This document shows positions 1 to 14,044 of a stretch of 64,000 nt of DNA, in pieces. The notes below the pieces were generated by a model, which ran no database searches, was not told where the DNA came from, and saw only the letters and a list, made by a program, of their open reading frames with translations. Source of the DNA: Amyloporia xantha (Eukaryota; Basidiomycota; Agaricomycetes; Polyporales; Adustoporiaceae); assembly GCA_036971615.1 (NCBI GenBank), contig JAYKKR010000026.1, positions 62,001-126,000 of the forward strand, written 5' to 3'. Each line of letters starts with the position of its first letter. Position 1 is the first letter of the stretch. Position numbers and translations under genes: made by a program.

Positions 1-2
1 GG

Positions 3-1133
3 GTGGAGCAGGGCGGGCAGGCTCCAGGCGTAAGAGGGAGGAGTCGGTCGGCGTTCGCGGGGAGTGGGGCAGGGTATGTGCGTGCGGGGGCTAGTGCGCA
101 CGGGCAAGGGCAAGGGCAAGCTGGTGGTGAGGACAAGGGGAAGGCGAGGGAGAGGGAGGAAGACATTCTTGAAGTGCACAGGGACGGCGGCGATGCGTTC
201 ACGCCCCCAAGGCCTGTTCCCATCCGTACGGACTCGCAAGGTAGCGTCAGCTCGCAGGGCTCGGCTGCGCAGAGCGTCTCGCCTGCGAACACCTCGCTCA
301 GTCTGTCGCCCGGTCTGGTGAGGGCTGAGAGTCCTCTGGCGGCGCTCGGCAGACGGGTCAGCGCGGAGTTTGCGCGCGCACAAGCACAGGAGGAGCAGGC
401 CGTCAAGGAACAGACTACCATCGTCCAGAGTGTCCATCAGCACGACGATGGGAGCAGCGATGTGCAAGCCCTGCCACAGCCCTCCCCGCCTTTCGCAGCC
501 CCACCGATACTATCGAGAGCGAGCTCGGCAAGCTCATTGGGGTCGGCGGCGAGTTTTAGGACCGCGCCGGACGATCCGGAGGCCCCGCTCGCGGCGCCCA
601 GTCCGCCGTTCTTCGAGTCTGCGCATGGCGGCCATGACGGGCGCTCGGAAGAGAGCCTCGCGTCGACGTGTTCGTCTCCCCCAGAGCTGGGCGGCGGCGT
701 GCGTTCCGGCCTGATGGGCGACGGGACGGGTACGAGCGTGGAGACGCCGAGTTTGACGAGGAGCCGGACGGTGAGCACGAGCGGTGGGAGTGTCGGCGCG
801 AGTGTGAGGTTGGCCGATGCCGTCGGCGGTGGGAAAGAAGAGGTCCAGGAGAAGCCGACGGGTGTGGTGGAGGTGAGGGTAAACGGCGTGCCCGTCGAGC
901 TGGTGTCGATCCCGAGCCTGTCGAGCAAGGCCCAGTGTGAAGTGGACGTGGACTTGAAGGGCGTGGGGAAGACGAAGGGGCGGGCAACGTTGAAGAAGCG
1001 GCTGAAGGGCCCGATGGTGAGGGTGGAGATGGCGAAGGGAGAAGAGGATCTGGACGCGTTGAAGAAGGCGAATGCAGATGGCCCGATCAAGAGGGCCTGG
1101 AGGCGGATGTTCAAGGGCGGGGCGGGGCGGTAG
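3..1133 (+). CDS. Ser/Pro-rich hypothetical protein, 3' end (5' end outside window)
   Basis: An open frame enters from the left edge and stops at 1133, leaving about 376 residues. The first 270 or so residues are low complexity (Ser, Ala, Pro, Gly, acidic stretches) and probably disordered. The last 100 residues are more ordered, with a VEVRVNGVPVEL segment and a basic tail ending in RRMFKGGAGR. I do not recognise the family. There is no convincing start codon inside the window, so the protein is probably longer. The strongly GC-rich third positions fit a host gene. The overlapping frames on the opposite strand look like shadows. Confidence 0.6.
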   Translation: MEQGGQAPGVRGRSRSAFAGSGAGYVRAGASAHGQGQGQAGGEDKGKAREREEDILEVHRDGGDAFTPPRPVPIRTDSQGSVSSQGSAAQSVSPANTSLSLSPGLVRAESPLAALGRRVSAEFARAQAQEEQAVKEQTTIVQSVHQHDDGSSDVQALPQPSPPFAAPPILSRASSASSLGSAASFRTAPDDPEAPLAAPSPPFFESAHGGHDGRSEESLASTCSSPPELGGGVRSGLMGDGTGTSVETPSLTRSRTVSTSGGSVGASVRLADAVGGGKEEVQEKPTGVVEVRVNGVPVELVSIPSLSSKAQCEVDVDLKGVGKTKGRATLKKRLKGPMVRVEMAKGEEDLDALKKANADGPIKRAWRRMFKGGAGR

Positions 1134-2973
1134 GGCCTATGGACTTGTCGCGAACTTTCAAAACTAAAATTATTGCACGGTGCAGGACGAGGACCTCTTG
1201 TTTCTGCCGTGTTTGTGTTTGATGGACTAGCTTGGACTCTCTTGGATATATCCGTTCCTATTCTGTGCTGTATACAATACCGTATGTTCTGTTTCTTGAC
1301 AATGACTCTGCTGCCTCTGATGTTCCGTCCATATTGTTGGCTGATCCCTCTCATTTGGTGATTGTGTTCATGCGGGTCCATTCTCTTGTTCAACATAGTG
1401 ATAGAGGTCCGTCGCAGGACTACCTAAAGTATGTGTACACCTTCCACAAAGCAAAATAGCCTTCCTAGAATGATAGATAAACCTTTGTTGTCTCAGTCAC
1501 CATTCCTCTACGCGGTGAAGCCTAACGATTTCAGCCCACAGTACCCCATGTTCGCAGCTTGAGCCCGGGAGACAGAACAGAGTTCTATCAATAGTGAAAA
1601 TACAACGGTGCTATTACCTCTAGTGTAGACCCACTAGAAGCTTCAAGTCAGCTCCAGTACCTGAATCCGAATGGTTCATCGTCTCACGCATGTTGTAAAT
1701 GATATGAAGTATCGGTCACAGCAACGTAGAGGACATACAAAATCAATCGGTGTTGCTAAACCAGTGTAGCTGAAGATAGCCACTCGACTCGATTGATGTT
1801 GGGTAGTCCAATATATTCAGGAAGCTCGCGAAAGTCGTGGAGATCATGTTCTCCTTCCGAGCTCTACAGCGCACACGTCTGTCTCGCGCATGTCTCTACA
1901 AGGGAGGAGTGCGCGAGGCAGACGCAAGTAAACTGGAAGGCGCGTTACATCCCGAGTACAAAAATCCAGCCAGGACCAAAAGAGTCTACTTGCAATCAAC
2001 TCACCAGCACTAGCAATGTAGACAGCCTGGAGCCGACGTTGCATTAGAAATTCAGAATGCAGCTGGCAATCCCAGCCGCGCCAAGCCTGCCTTACACCAT
2101 AGAATCAACGCCCGTTTTGAGCAATACCCTCCGGTCTGAGCCCTGTTTCGCAAGGATGAAACTGGCATTTTAAGTAGACCCTGAGTATAGCCTGAGCACA
2201 TCCACGCCTGATTTAGCATCGAGAGACAGAAGAAAGTAACCAGCGAAGACTTGTAACCAGCATTTGCCGCCGATAAAAATGAGCGATCAATGCGAGCGAC
2301 CACCATTTTCTGCTGGGCGAGGACCGCAGAGAATAGGAGGAGGGTCCTAGGACGCACACGCCCAAAAGCACATTTGAACCGAGAGGGTTGATTCCATAAA
2401 ATGAAGAGATCTTCGCCATGTTTGTGAGTCATGGGTCCAAACCTTCTGCCGGAAGATGGATCGCCGAGGGGTAGTAATGCGACGTACAATAAACACATCC
2501 CGTCTTGCCCGATCTCCTTAAGTTTCCCCATCAATGTATCCGCAACGGCCCATAGATAACATGCACGTTTCTCAAAGCTCCGGGACAAACTGCTCGAATG
2601 ACAAACCGCAGAGATTACGCATCAAAGAGGCAAAAACAGGACATCAGGGGGCTTTCGATATAGTCTAAGTGTGGACGACGACAGCGGTGACCATGGTTAG
2701 GCGAATAGGTTAGAGGAGTGTGCCGACGCGACGCGTGAGACGAGCATGTGATCTGCTTGGACATCCGAAAGTCTGCTTGCGCTCTTTCTCTCAACGAATC
2801 CCTATCCTCCCATTGGATCTGCGGCCCTCATCGAGGACTACTTCAGCTGCTCGCATTCTAGTGCCAGCTGTTTCACAGGTAGTCAACCCTCTTTCCTCGC
2901 CCCCGCAACTCAAGGCACGCTGTTAGCACGCATCTACAGCACACTGCAAGTACTAGCTTGACTCCTAGCTGCC
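1134..2973. other. intergenic, no supported gene
   Basis: About 1.8 kb between the first gene and the ferredoxin gene. Open frames up to 178 codons exist (for example 2052-2588 on the minus strand), but they show no recognisable domain, no intron pattern and no codon bias like the neighbours. I see no RNA gene or repeat. Confidence 0.5.
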
Positions 2974-4083
<1,110 letters not shown>

Positions 4084-4402
4084 TGTTGAGCGAATGCGGC
4101 CAATGCGATCTACACTTAACACTTCATTGGCTGTATCGAGCTGCAATACGGAAGCTGCCTGCCCCGTCAAGGCGAGCGACGAGGATTGTGTCTTGCCAAT
4201 CCATTCCTGCTGCAAATCCATTCCTGCTGCAAAGCACTCTATTCATAGTCTTGTGGATGTATATACGTACAGATCTCGATGTCATCTTCATATAATCACC
4301 ACTTATGATGACGCCAGTGCTTGCTGAGATTAGTATCTTGGCATGAACACAATCACGAAGCCTATATTCTGGTGAATGGTGCTTCGCCCTCCTACGTAAT
4401 AG

Positions 4403-6772
4403 CTAGACGTCACACGTCAGTCCGTTGAAGTCTCTGTCTGGAAAAGCTTCAAACTCACTATACTTCGGCCCACCACCACCTTCAGGAACTGTCCATGTAA
4501 TATCCTGTGTAGGTACTTTTATGTCACATAGCTTGCAGTGGATGCAATTCTGTGTCCAGGGACAAATAAATGACTCCGAATGCCTCGTATCGATCCAATG
4601 TGTGCTTACTTGTGAGTTGATCACGAGCTTCTTGCCTTCCCAGTTTCCGTCATTTTGTGAGCTGCCCTCATCATCGACGTACTCATACACTTGCGCTGGG
4701 CACGCTCGGCCCAGAAGACCCGCATAATCGGAGACGTTGACCTTGACGTGATCTTTGCGCACCGCAGTGTTCTCTTCCCATTTCTCTGTTTTCAAACCTT
4801 CCTCTTTTGCAGCAGCTCCTTCCGCTCCTGCATCTCCAGCGACGCTATCGTATTTCCGCACTCGCAGGTGCACCGGCTGGTCCTCAGCGTGGTTGGTGCC
4901 GGTGAGCGCCAGGCTCGTTAGCAGATCAGTGGACAATGGCGGCTGGTAGGGAGGGTACTCGATGGGCTGGCACTCGCTAGCCCGCCGCGTGTGTGCCGCA
5001 TCGCTCAGATTCGACTTGTTGCGGAACGTCCACGGCGTGCGACCTCTCAGCAGAAGCGTGTCGATGCCAGAGTAGGCTATTCCGCCCCACATGCCGAGAG
5101 GTGTATTAAAGGACGGACGCACGTTCCGCACCTCGTACAGATCATCGAACACCCAGCTTCCTCGTAAAGCCTCTTCGTATTTGCTCATGTCCGCGGCCGT
5201 GTTCTCAGAGTTGGACTCGCTGTCTTGGGTGGAAATGGCGTCGAAAGCGGCCTCCGCAGCGAGCATACCGCTCTTCATTGCGTTATGCGTGCCCTTGATT
5301 TTAGCGACATTGACAAATCCGGCAGAGCACCCTATGAGGGCGCCGCCAGGGAAATGCAACTTGGGTACGGATTGCAAGCCACCCTCGTTCAGCGTCCGTG
5401 CACCATATGCTATGCGTGAAGATTCGCCTGCGAGCAGGTCTCTGAAATACGGGTGGTGCTTCATTTGCTGGTGGGGACGGTACGAAAATCACCATCCGTT
5501 TTCTGATGTCGAATACAGGGGAAGTACGTACCTGGAATTCTCTGTATGGACTAAGATACGGATTTGCATAATCCAACCCGATAACCAAGCCCATACTGAC
5601 TAGGCCATCCGCCATGTGGTACAACCAGCCTCCTCCATATGTTTTCCAGTCCAGTGGCCAGCCCATGGTGTGAACGACTTCACCTGGGCGGTATTTGGAT
5701 GGATCTACCCGCCATACCTCCTTGACACCAATGCCATAGGTCTGCGGGTCTCTGCCTTCACGCAGGCGGAATCTTCGCATCGCTTCCTTCGACAATGATC
5801 CATGTGCACCCTCCGCCAGTAGGGTGACGCGGGCGCGGAACTCCATACCAGGCTCGAACGTGTCCTTCATCCGGCCCTCGCGGTCAAGACCCACTTCATT
5901 CGTCCGCACTCCTAGTATGCTCTTCCCGTCCTCCCCATATACAAGCCCTGCGCCAGCAAATCCAGGGTATACTTCCACGCCGAGTTCCTCGGCTATACTC
6001 CCGAGCCATGCGGTGAATTGAGACAGGGAGAGGATGTAGGTACCCATTTTCGCCATCTGGGGAGGTTGGGGAATGCGGATGGAGTGGGACTGTGTGAAGA
6101 AGCGCATGGAGGTATGCAGTGTTGGCTGTGTGAGCGGGTGGCCTGACCGCGATTGCCAGTCCGGAAGTAGTTCATTCAATGCGCGCGGTTCGATGACTGC
6201 GCCTGAGAGGATGTGAGACCCTGTGTAAATCATTGTTCAGCACATATAGGTGGGATATTCCCATGGTAATTAGCAGAAGGTAGACTGTGATCCTGTTCTT
6301 GACATGTCCCCCCGGTTGTGCTATGAAACTTTATTGGCATATTACCCTGTGGTCGTTCAAACGTTGAAGGTATTTTGCGGCCACTACAAGAACCGCTCAG
6401 AGGTGAGGTAACAGTCGCTCGTTTCTACTAAGAACAAGCCGATGGCTCTCGAAGAGTTTTTCCTGGGACGGGTGCCCCGAACCATAGACCGCAGTGGTCA
6501 GGACTTCCTTGAGCGTAGGAAGACTCACCCACTTCAGCACCCTTCTCAAGCACAACAACGCGTATTTCTCTGCCCTTCTCCTGTTCGAGTTGCTTCAAGC
6601 GGATGGCTGCACTGAGACCAGCGGGACCCGCTCCGACAATACAAACGTCGACTTGGTCAGAGGCTCGTTCGACATTGCTGGGGTCGAAGAGCTCTCGAGG
6701 CCTTAGCTGGGTAGAGTGCAAGGAGCGCACTAGACGAAGAACGCGTCTCGAGTGCTGGTTCCAGCGCAGCAT
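4403..6772 (-). CDS. electron transfer flavoprotein-ubiquinone oxidoreductase (ETF-QO)
   Basis: Four exons (6529-6772, 5532-6220, 4610-5467, 4403-4549) join in frame to 645 residues. The N-terminus is Arg-rich (LRWNQHSRRVLRLVRSLHS), fitting mitochondrial import. It is followed by the FAD-binding motif DVCIVGAGPAGLSAA. The middle has YGARTLNEGGLQSVPKLHFPG and KIKGTHNAMKSG, diagnostic of the family. The C-terminus supplies four 4Fe-4S cysteines: CPAQVYEY and, across the last intron, NCIHCKLCDIK, then the VPEGGGGPKY signature. The last intron is 60 nt and in frame. The enzyme passes electrons from ETF to ubiquinone in the inner membrane during fatty-acid and amino-acid oxidation. The first intron, 308 nt, is long for this region. 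Confidence 0.96.
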
Positions 6773-7062
6773 TGTGATGGACAGACGAGAGGACGGATGT
6801 CCACAACTTGAAAGCGGGGCATCACCTGCAATCACATGGCATCGAGACGCTGACCCCGGAGTGTCTCGGGTCCATTAGGTTATGTATATGAGCCCCCGAG
6901 CATGCCTGCTCTCAGGATAACGCCTGCCGCGCAGCTTATGGCCAGCTGGGTACCGCTGCATTTGCTATCCCTCTCTCCGCTCCGCTTGCCATCTATTTCG
7001 TTCGCCTCTCCGTATACTTTTGTACTCGTCCTGGAGTCCCTCGTATTACTGCACTCTCATCG

Positions 7063-9789
7063 ATGACTGGCTTTGCAGCCATTCCTCTCGTAGAGGATGG
7101 CGGTGAAGAGAGCACTAGTGCGCATCTAGCTGGCGTGGCCAAGATCCTCGGTCCGCGATGGCTGCAGCTTCCTGCTCTTACCATAGGCCTTCTCGGTGTG
7201 CAAGTGTTCTGGTCGATCGAGATGTCGTATGGTACTTGTTCCAGTGTTGTCCGGACGCGAGCTGTGCCTACTCAAAGTCGGGATATATTCTATAAGGTAC
7301 ACCGTACCTGAGATCTCTTGGTCTCTCCAAGTCGGCCGTGGCAACCGTCTTCCTCGCCGGTCCTATTTCTGGCCTTATCGTACAGCCTCTCATCGGTATG
7401 CCCTATGAACTCATCGCACATGAGATGCATATTGAATATACTTCGGTGTCACGCAGGCGTCCTCGCTGACAACTCAAAGTCCCGCTTTGGCCGTCGGCGA
7501 CCCTATATGCTTGCAGGTACCGGCATATGCGTCTCCGCAATGCTTCTTCTAGGCTTTACTAGGCCGTTCGCAACACTCTTTACATCCCTTGGTTCTACAT
7601 CGGTATGTATCGACTGCGGCCTTGGTCAACGGATCATACGCCTGACTCATCTGGACTTCACTCTCTTATACATTACAGAATAATGTGCTAACAATATGGC
7701 TTGCTATCATCGCACTCTTCTCCATTGACTTCTCCATCAACGCAGGTATGTCCTCTATCATCGTTACCTAGAGACACCATACGTATTCCTCCCAATGCCT
7801 ATCCGGCTGTTCAATGAGTCAGTACAAGCTGTCGATAGAGCGCTCTTAGTGGACACCCTTCCACCGTCAGATCAAGCTGAAGGAAACGCGTGGGCAGCGC
7901 GTATGCTTGGTATAGGGAGTGTTGCGGGATACTTTATGTCTGTATTGCTCATTCCTTTGAGTTTCTTGCAATTGAATTTTATCTATCCTGCTAGTGGGAA
8001 CCTCGATTTAACCGTCGCATTCTCCTTCTTGGGTGATACTGAGTTGGAAGTGTTATCCGTCTTGGGTTCGTTCCTCCTTGTGGCGATGCAGGTTATTACT
8101 GCAGTCTGTACGAAAGAGCGAGTTGTAGTAGCCATAAAGTGCGTGAATATCCAGTCTGTTCATAACATGTGTAGCTCACGCTCGAGCATATCTCAACAGA
8201 GGCTCAAAAAAGAGCTTTCGAAAGGAGTTGAGTGATATCTGGTATGAAATGCGGCATTTGCCATCCGTGATTCGACAGATCGTAAGTGTATGTCTCACTG
8301 ACTATGTCCCTTTCTGAATGAGACGCGGTTATGCTAGTGCATCATCCAATTCTTGTCAGTCTTCGGTCCATTGACCATTCAGATTCATTCTAACCGACCT
8401 GTAGTGCCTGGGTGGGATGGTTCCCGGTCCTCTTTTATACTACCGCCTTCGTTGGGGACCTGCATAAACGAGCACATCCCGATCTATCTCCAGATGACCC
8501 CCAATTGAATGCCGAAGCCACCCGACTCGGTTCACGAGCGATGTTCTACAGCGCCTTGCTGAGTCTCGCATGTAACATGATACTCCCCTTCTTCGTGAGC
8601 GAGGCAGTCGGCAGTCGAAAGCTACTCGAGCGTCAACTCGGTGCTACGAGGAGCCAGTGGGCAGTATGGTACGAGCGGATTAAACTGCATCTTGCCACAC
8701 TATGGGCCATATCACACATCGTGTTTGCTGCTTGCATGGCAGCTACATTGTGAGTCTACATCTATTATTGCTTGCTCTTCAAGTGAGGCAATGGTCACAA
8801 GGTGTGGATGCTGAGCAGCATGGATTGCAGCTTCTATTCCGGCGTCGCAGGTGCTACGTTCTTCACTACGCTAACGGGATTTTCGTGGTCTATCACGCAA
8901 TGGGCGCCGTTCTCGCTGGTAAGTACAGCATCAGGGTCATGTCTCCTCATTTCACACCTCACCCTGCCCTCCGACAACAGCTCGCAGAGGCTATACTTAC
9001 CGAAGACATTCCCACCGACGACACTGCATCCATCATGCTTCGTGATACACGTACACAACAACGCATCTCTGCGGACGTTGCTATTGGTGGTGACGAGCAG
9101 GAGCGCCAGTTTCTTGTCGCGGATGATGAGGACGACACTTACGAGTCGCTAGAGGCCGAAGTGCAGTCGTTCACGTCCTCAGCGTCCATGGACGTAGAGG
9201 ACCAGGAAGCGTTACAGGAGCGTCGAAATGAGTTCATGAATAACTCTTTAGCGCGGAGTAGTTTTCTTGACGTACATGACAGCGTCGAGGTGGCGCATGA
9301 TACCGTACAAGGAGAGCAAAGAGGAGGGGGCCTCGCTTCCAAAGCGGGGATCATTATTGTAAGCCACTTTCGAGTTCATTAATCACCGTGCGGGAAGTTA
9401 ATCAATTTCAGGGCATTCATAATATCTTCGTCGTGATGCCGCAATTCATCATGACGGGGATTGCATCTATCGTTTTCTTAATCGTAGAACCAAGCAAGAG
9501 TGCCCTGGGCGGGGGTCATGTGGGCGACATCGAATCTGGAAATGGAACTTTATCAATCGGGGACTCGGGGAATGTGACCTTAGCGGCAACACATCCATCA
9601 TTGAAATTGAGGGAAGATGGTGCAGGCCCCAATTCGTACGCCATCGTCTTTCGGTGAGTTTCATTTGAGCTTTGGACTACGCTTCCTTTTTTGATGGCTC
9701 GTATCACCGTGTTTAGATTGGGCGGTATCGCTGCAACGATAGCGTTTATATTAACTGTTCGGCTCGCGCGCGAATTAGGGCGGCGATGA
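7063..9789 (+). CDS. MFS sugar:proton symporter, GPH/sucrose-transporter type
   Basis: A multi-exon gene starts at MTGFAAIPLVEDGG and ends ILTVRLARELGRR. After the first intron the sequence reads SYGTPYLRSLGLSKSAVATVFLAGPISGLIVQPLIG, then GVLADNSKSRFGRRRPYML. This is the TM1-TM3 region and cytoplasmic RxGRRR loop of GPH-type sugar transporters related to fission yeast Sut1 and plant sucrose carriers. The central loop (about 8940-9330) is long and acidic. The last exons encode hydrophobic helices. It should be a plasma-membrane or vacuolar alpha-glucoside carrier; the substrate cannot be read from sequence. Short introns are frequent and I did not fix every junction. Confidence 0.85.
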
Positions 9790-11102
9790 CGATGGTCTTA
9801 ATATGACCCATTTTATTAGATTACATGGACTTTGGGTGTACTAATTGCTGTAGACCGTTTTTGTTACTTTTATCGTGGCTTTCAATCGCAGAATGAACCA
9901 ACACTACAGCCGTATGTAGCCCAGACGGTCTGTCTGGGTAATAATGCAGCATCCACATCGCCACACTGAACAGATGCCTGCTTCTGCGCAAGGCCGCGGC
10001 TACGCGTTGCGCAGGGACAGAAGAGAGGCTGTGACTCCTTCCTGTGTTGTCTTCTCAGCCAATACTTACACATTGGTCGAATTCTTGTTTCTCAAGATGA
10101 GGAATGTGGCGCTTGCCAATCCTTCCTTCGCACCGTGCGGCCGAACGTCCTGCAACCGTACTCCCGTACTCACCCGATCCAGCTGCTGTGATGCGCGCGA
10201 CATGTCCGTGTTGAGTGCTGTATATTTCCGCAATTCGTCTTAAAATCTGGCACGTCTTCTAGCCATTCTCAGTATACTAACACTATGTATAACCAGCTTG
10301 ATGCAGACGCCGGTAGATTCGAATCCATATCGCTATAAATTACTTGGTCACTGAATACGCCCAGTGCGTTTAACGACTTACCATAGTCAGCTTGTCATCT
10401 ATCATATAGTGCAGGCTCAGGACACCATGCTAGCTTGCCATCGACGATTCATCGATGCACCTTCGGCGAGCTGTTTTCCGGTCAAACCGTCAAACTGTCC
10501 TGTCCGCTTCATGTTTTCAAGATCAGTGTTCTGATGTTAATTTCACCACAACTCCGGTACACCCCTGAAGATTTTTCCCAGACCGCAATATAGCTCGAGA
10601 AGCTGGTTGCTCTATATCGCATTCTGGCCGGTTAAGCGTCACTGAGCGCATTCCGACGGTCGGAACATGATGCAATATTCTAGAAGCGTTGCACGCAATA
10701 TTGAACCGTCAGCGGTCATTAATTGGTAATCGGTCTTGATTACTGTACTCACGTCTAACTTCAAACATAATGTTAGTCAGAAAGCCGTGAAGCCGATACT
10801 AGTATATCGAATGCCGCTGAGTACAACTCGTCGCTATGGCGCGGTCAACTAAGGCGGATTATGGGAAACACTAATGTACTGGATGGGGGTTAAGATACGA
10901 GGCGGGTATAAATACTTTTACGAGCGAGTATCAAGTTACGAACGGCAGTAGGAATAGCATGGAACACAGGAACTGGACCTAGCCAAGCGTCAAATGGTAG
11001 TGATACATATGTGGGAGGTGCACAAGTCCGTAGATGGAATGTGAGAACAGTAGGTGGTACGAAAATTGACACGGTCATCGGCCGTAACAGGCTTGGTGGA
11101 GT
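9790..11102. other. intergenic, no supported gene
   Basis: About 1.3 kb between the 3' ends of the convergent sugar transporter and monocarboxylate-porter-like genes. Small open frames lack domain features. A GATTCGAATCC box at about 10316 was considered as a tRNA B box but has no cloverleaf around it. Confidence 0.45.
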
Positions 11103-13149
11103 TTACACTCGTTGCCGCCCTTTGCGCCTGACAAAGAGTGTTCTTGAAACGGACATGCATATGAAACCGACTATTGCGCAAAGCTGGCGAACGCTATTTG
11201 AGTAACTACGTATGTGAGCATAACTGAAAGCTCACCCCGGTGAAAAGGATCGCCCGCCACCAGTGCAGTGATGAGGAGTTGTGACCGAGAAGCGCGCCTG
11301 CTATAGGATTCCCCGTGAGCATAGCTACGGCGACTACCGAATATGCACAGCCCATCTTGACTCTGCAGACCAGAAGCACTCAATTAGAAGTTCACCATCA
11401 TAATTAACCAGCCTACCCGAGTTCTCCGAAATGGTTGCACAATGAAACCAGCAGGGAAGGTATGAGAGAAATATCTTCAATGTTCGTGCAGTCAGCTGTC
11501 TGGTGAGTTAGATGACCATGAGGATCACCCACATGCTCCCGATGAAAATCCGAACAAGATGGCGACGAGAATGACACCGGCCGAATTGGTGGCGCCAAAT
11601 ATGCTGAAGATGAGCGCGGCAGACATAAAGATAGATGGCAATAGCATGTTGTACACTCCGAGCTTATCGGCAAGGAAAGTGGGCAGCAGACGGCCTAAAA
11701 TGCTCCCCGCGTTTAGAATAGCGAGCTGGGGTCAGTAAAGCCGTCGAGCAGTGAGTTCAGCTATGGTCAAGAAGGGAAACGCAGCTCGCACTCACGCAAT
11801 AAGTGGTGATCCGTGCGTCCACGCCGTGATCGGCGGCGAAGAGCTGTAAATAGAATACTGACGAAAGCGGTCAAAACTCCCGCCGCAGACCGGTGAAACT
11901 TGAGAAACTCACATGGCACATATACGCCCAAGCTAGTGAAGAACGCCCTGTCAACCATACAGTGAGCAAAGTTCAAACCTTCTGTACGCGCAGTGCCCAC
12001 CCTCCGATGGACCACAGATATGCGCCGTCCCAAACAATCTTCTTCATTTCCGTCCACTTTATCCGGGTCGCGGTGCGTTTCGCCGGGAGACGGGTCCGCA
12101 TCAGGCAATTCGCAGCCAGGAGTGTGCCGCCCACAACCGCTCCACTCGCGCGGACAGCGTTTGCAAAGCTCACATGAGGTGACATGAACAAGTGGTTGAG
12201 CATGATTGGAAAGACAATGCCACCGGCGGAGGAGCCGCTGATGACAATGCCAATGGCGAGGGCTCGTCGCTTCTTGAAATGGTGCGAGACGATACTAAGA
12301 GACGGCAGGAAGGTCATGCCCAGGCCAATACCCATGCCCACAGCTTGCGCGAGGAACACCTGTGAGAGTGCGTGACCGTTATCATCGGATGCACGCCAGT
12401 GCATTGGGGCTTCATACTTGCCTGGTAGTATTGATTGGGCTTGGCGAGCGATAGCATGAATATGCAAAAGACATAGAGCACGGAGCCGGCTATCTCTAAG
12501 TGATGACTGGAAGGCTGTTAGAACGGGGGATAAGAACGACCGAAGTGAAAGGCATACAAGAGGCCTGCGTCAAATGCTCTCCCGACAAAAACCCCAGGGG
12601 CGTACATCAGGCAGAGTTGTAAGCTACCAATCCAACTGCAGCCGCCACCGGTTAGTCCGGATCGGATAGACACATAACAGGATGATACACACCTGATGTT
12701 GGACGGTGTTTGCTGAGTGAGGAAATGGGTGGTATAATAATCTAGCAAATGACGATATGTTCAGAGTGGTCGTGGGAGGCTGGGAATCCTTTTACCTTGA
12801 TACACTCCGAATGCACTGATGTAGCTGCGAAACAGGTTTAGCGCAAGGCCCAATCAACTTGTGACGGTGATAAGTGTGGCACTTACCCAAAGGTTGCGAA
12901 TTGGACCATCCACCTAAATGAGAAGCTCAGAGGGGGGAACTTGACTCGCAGTGCTGGGATGGAGACTTACGCGCCTGCAATGGTCAACCAGGCGGACGAG
13001 CCACCATCGGGTGGCTCATGCCAGTCTGTGGCTGTTTGTTGTTCGACTTGCACTGTTTCCTTTGTAGAAGATGAAGAGGCAGCAGACACAGACATGTCCC
13101 GACGAGGCTGCCGGGGTGGCGAGGAGAAAGGAGAGTGGGAAGGCGTCAC
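11103..13149 (-). CDS. MFS transporter, monocarboxylate-porter (MCH/MCT) family
   Basis: The gene reads leftwards in many short exons. The N-terminus is cytosolic and Ser-rich, ending DWHEPPDGGSSAWLTIAGA, followed by TM1 with a GVYQDYYTTHFL-like stretch, as in fungal Mch proteins. Later segments include SWIGSLQLCLMYAPGVFVGRAFDAG, FLAQAVGMGIGLGMTFLPSLSIVSHHFKKRRALAIG and GSSAGGIVFPIMLNHL, typical of the family. The last exon, after a short intron, ends SRTLFVRRKGRQRV at 11103. Start is 13149 (MTPSH) or 13095 (MSVSA). Transported substrate is unknown; fungal family members include riboflavin and carboxylate carriers. Confidence 0.85.
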
Positions 13150-14044
13150 TGGTCAGAGGGAGGGAGAAAGATAGATGTAGGGGGAATGATAGCATGGCTC
13201 AATATCAGTGATGATGCTACGCGAGCGTCTAGGAGAAGAGCCTTCGAGGACTAAACGTCCCGGGAACAGTCGCTTGAACCGCACAGGGAAGCTGTCTCAG
13301 CCTCTCTTTCGATCCGAGTGCCATTAATTAGATGGACGGCCTCAATGATTCGACCATCGCAGTTGAGCCCAATTACAGCCACTGCACATCCATCCCGAGC
13401 TCGACCCCAGCACGGTCGCCTGTTTGCCTGGAGTCCCTGTGCGCCAGCTCTCCCATGCGTGTCGGCTGCGTCCGTCGTTTGGACACCACGCGGTCACCTT
13501 GGCCCTCGTGCAGCCCTGGACGATTCCCAGTCATTGGACATTAATGCGAATTAATTCTGATGGCTCATGAGAATGCATCATCCCACTCGGGTGACGCCTG
13601 TCTGGCAGGTGAGATCCTCGCTCGTAGTCAATAACGCGTTACCTACACTCACACTCGAACTCGGTCTGGCCAACGGGTGAGAAGAGAGGCTGAGCGTCCT
13701 GGGTGTATTTATGATGGTCGGTCGGCGTTACTGACGGTCTCTAACCGGCAATTCAGTGGACGCCGTTGACGGCCCCGGCGTCCATTGCGGTCTCTTCCTC
13801 TGAGATCTCCATCCTAGTCCTCATCTGGCTAAGCTCAACCTGCCGAAAACCGTCACGATAATCTTATCCGCCCCCCCGCGGCACAATATGCGAATCTCTG
13901 ACTCGACCGTTGTACCTCGGCTCTTATTACTTTAATTTACCTCTGATCCCGAGACAGATGATAGCCTTTGCATGTCAACGCCACTTTATTGACCTCAGCC
14001 ATCATTATCCCTACAGCGTGCGCCCGGCGGCACATAATATACAC
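13150..14044. other. intergenic, promoter of MFS gene and 3' flank of Spo7-like gene
   Basis: About 0.9 kb. It probably holds the promoter of the leftward MFS gene. I see no conserved motif I can name and no supported open frame. Confidence 0.4.

Noticed and set aside
2052..2588. 178-codon minus-strand open frame
   Set aside because: No recognisable motif, no homologous pattern within the window, and codon use unlike neighbouring host genes; kept as intergenic.
10300..10345. Possible tRNA because of a GATTCGAATCC box
   Set aside because: No A box, anticodon arm or 7-bp acceptor stem could be formed around it.
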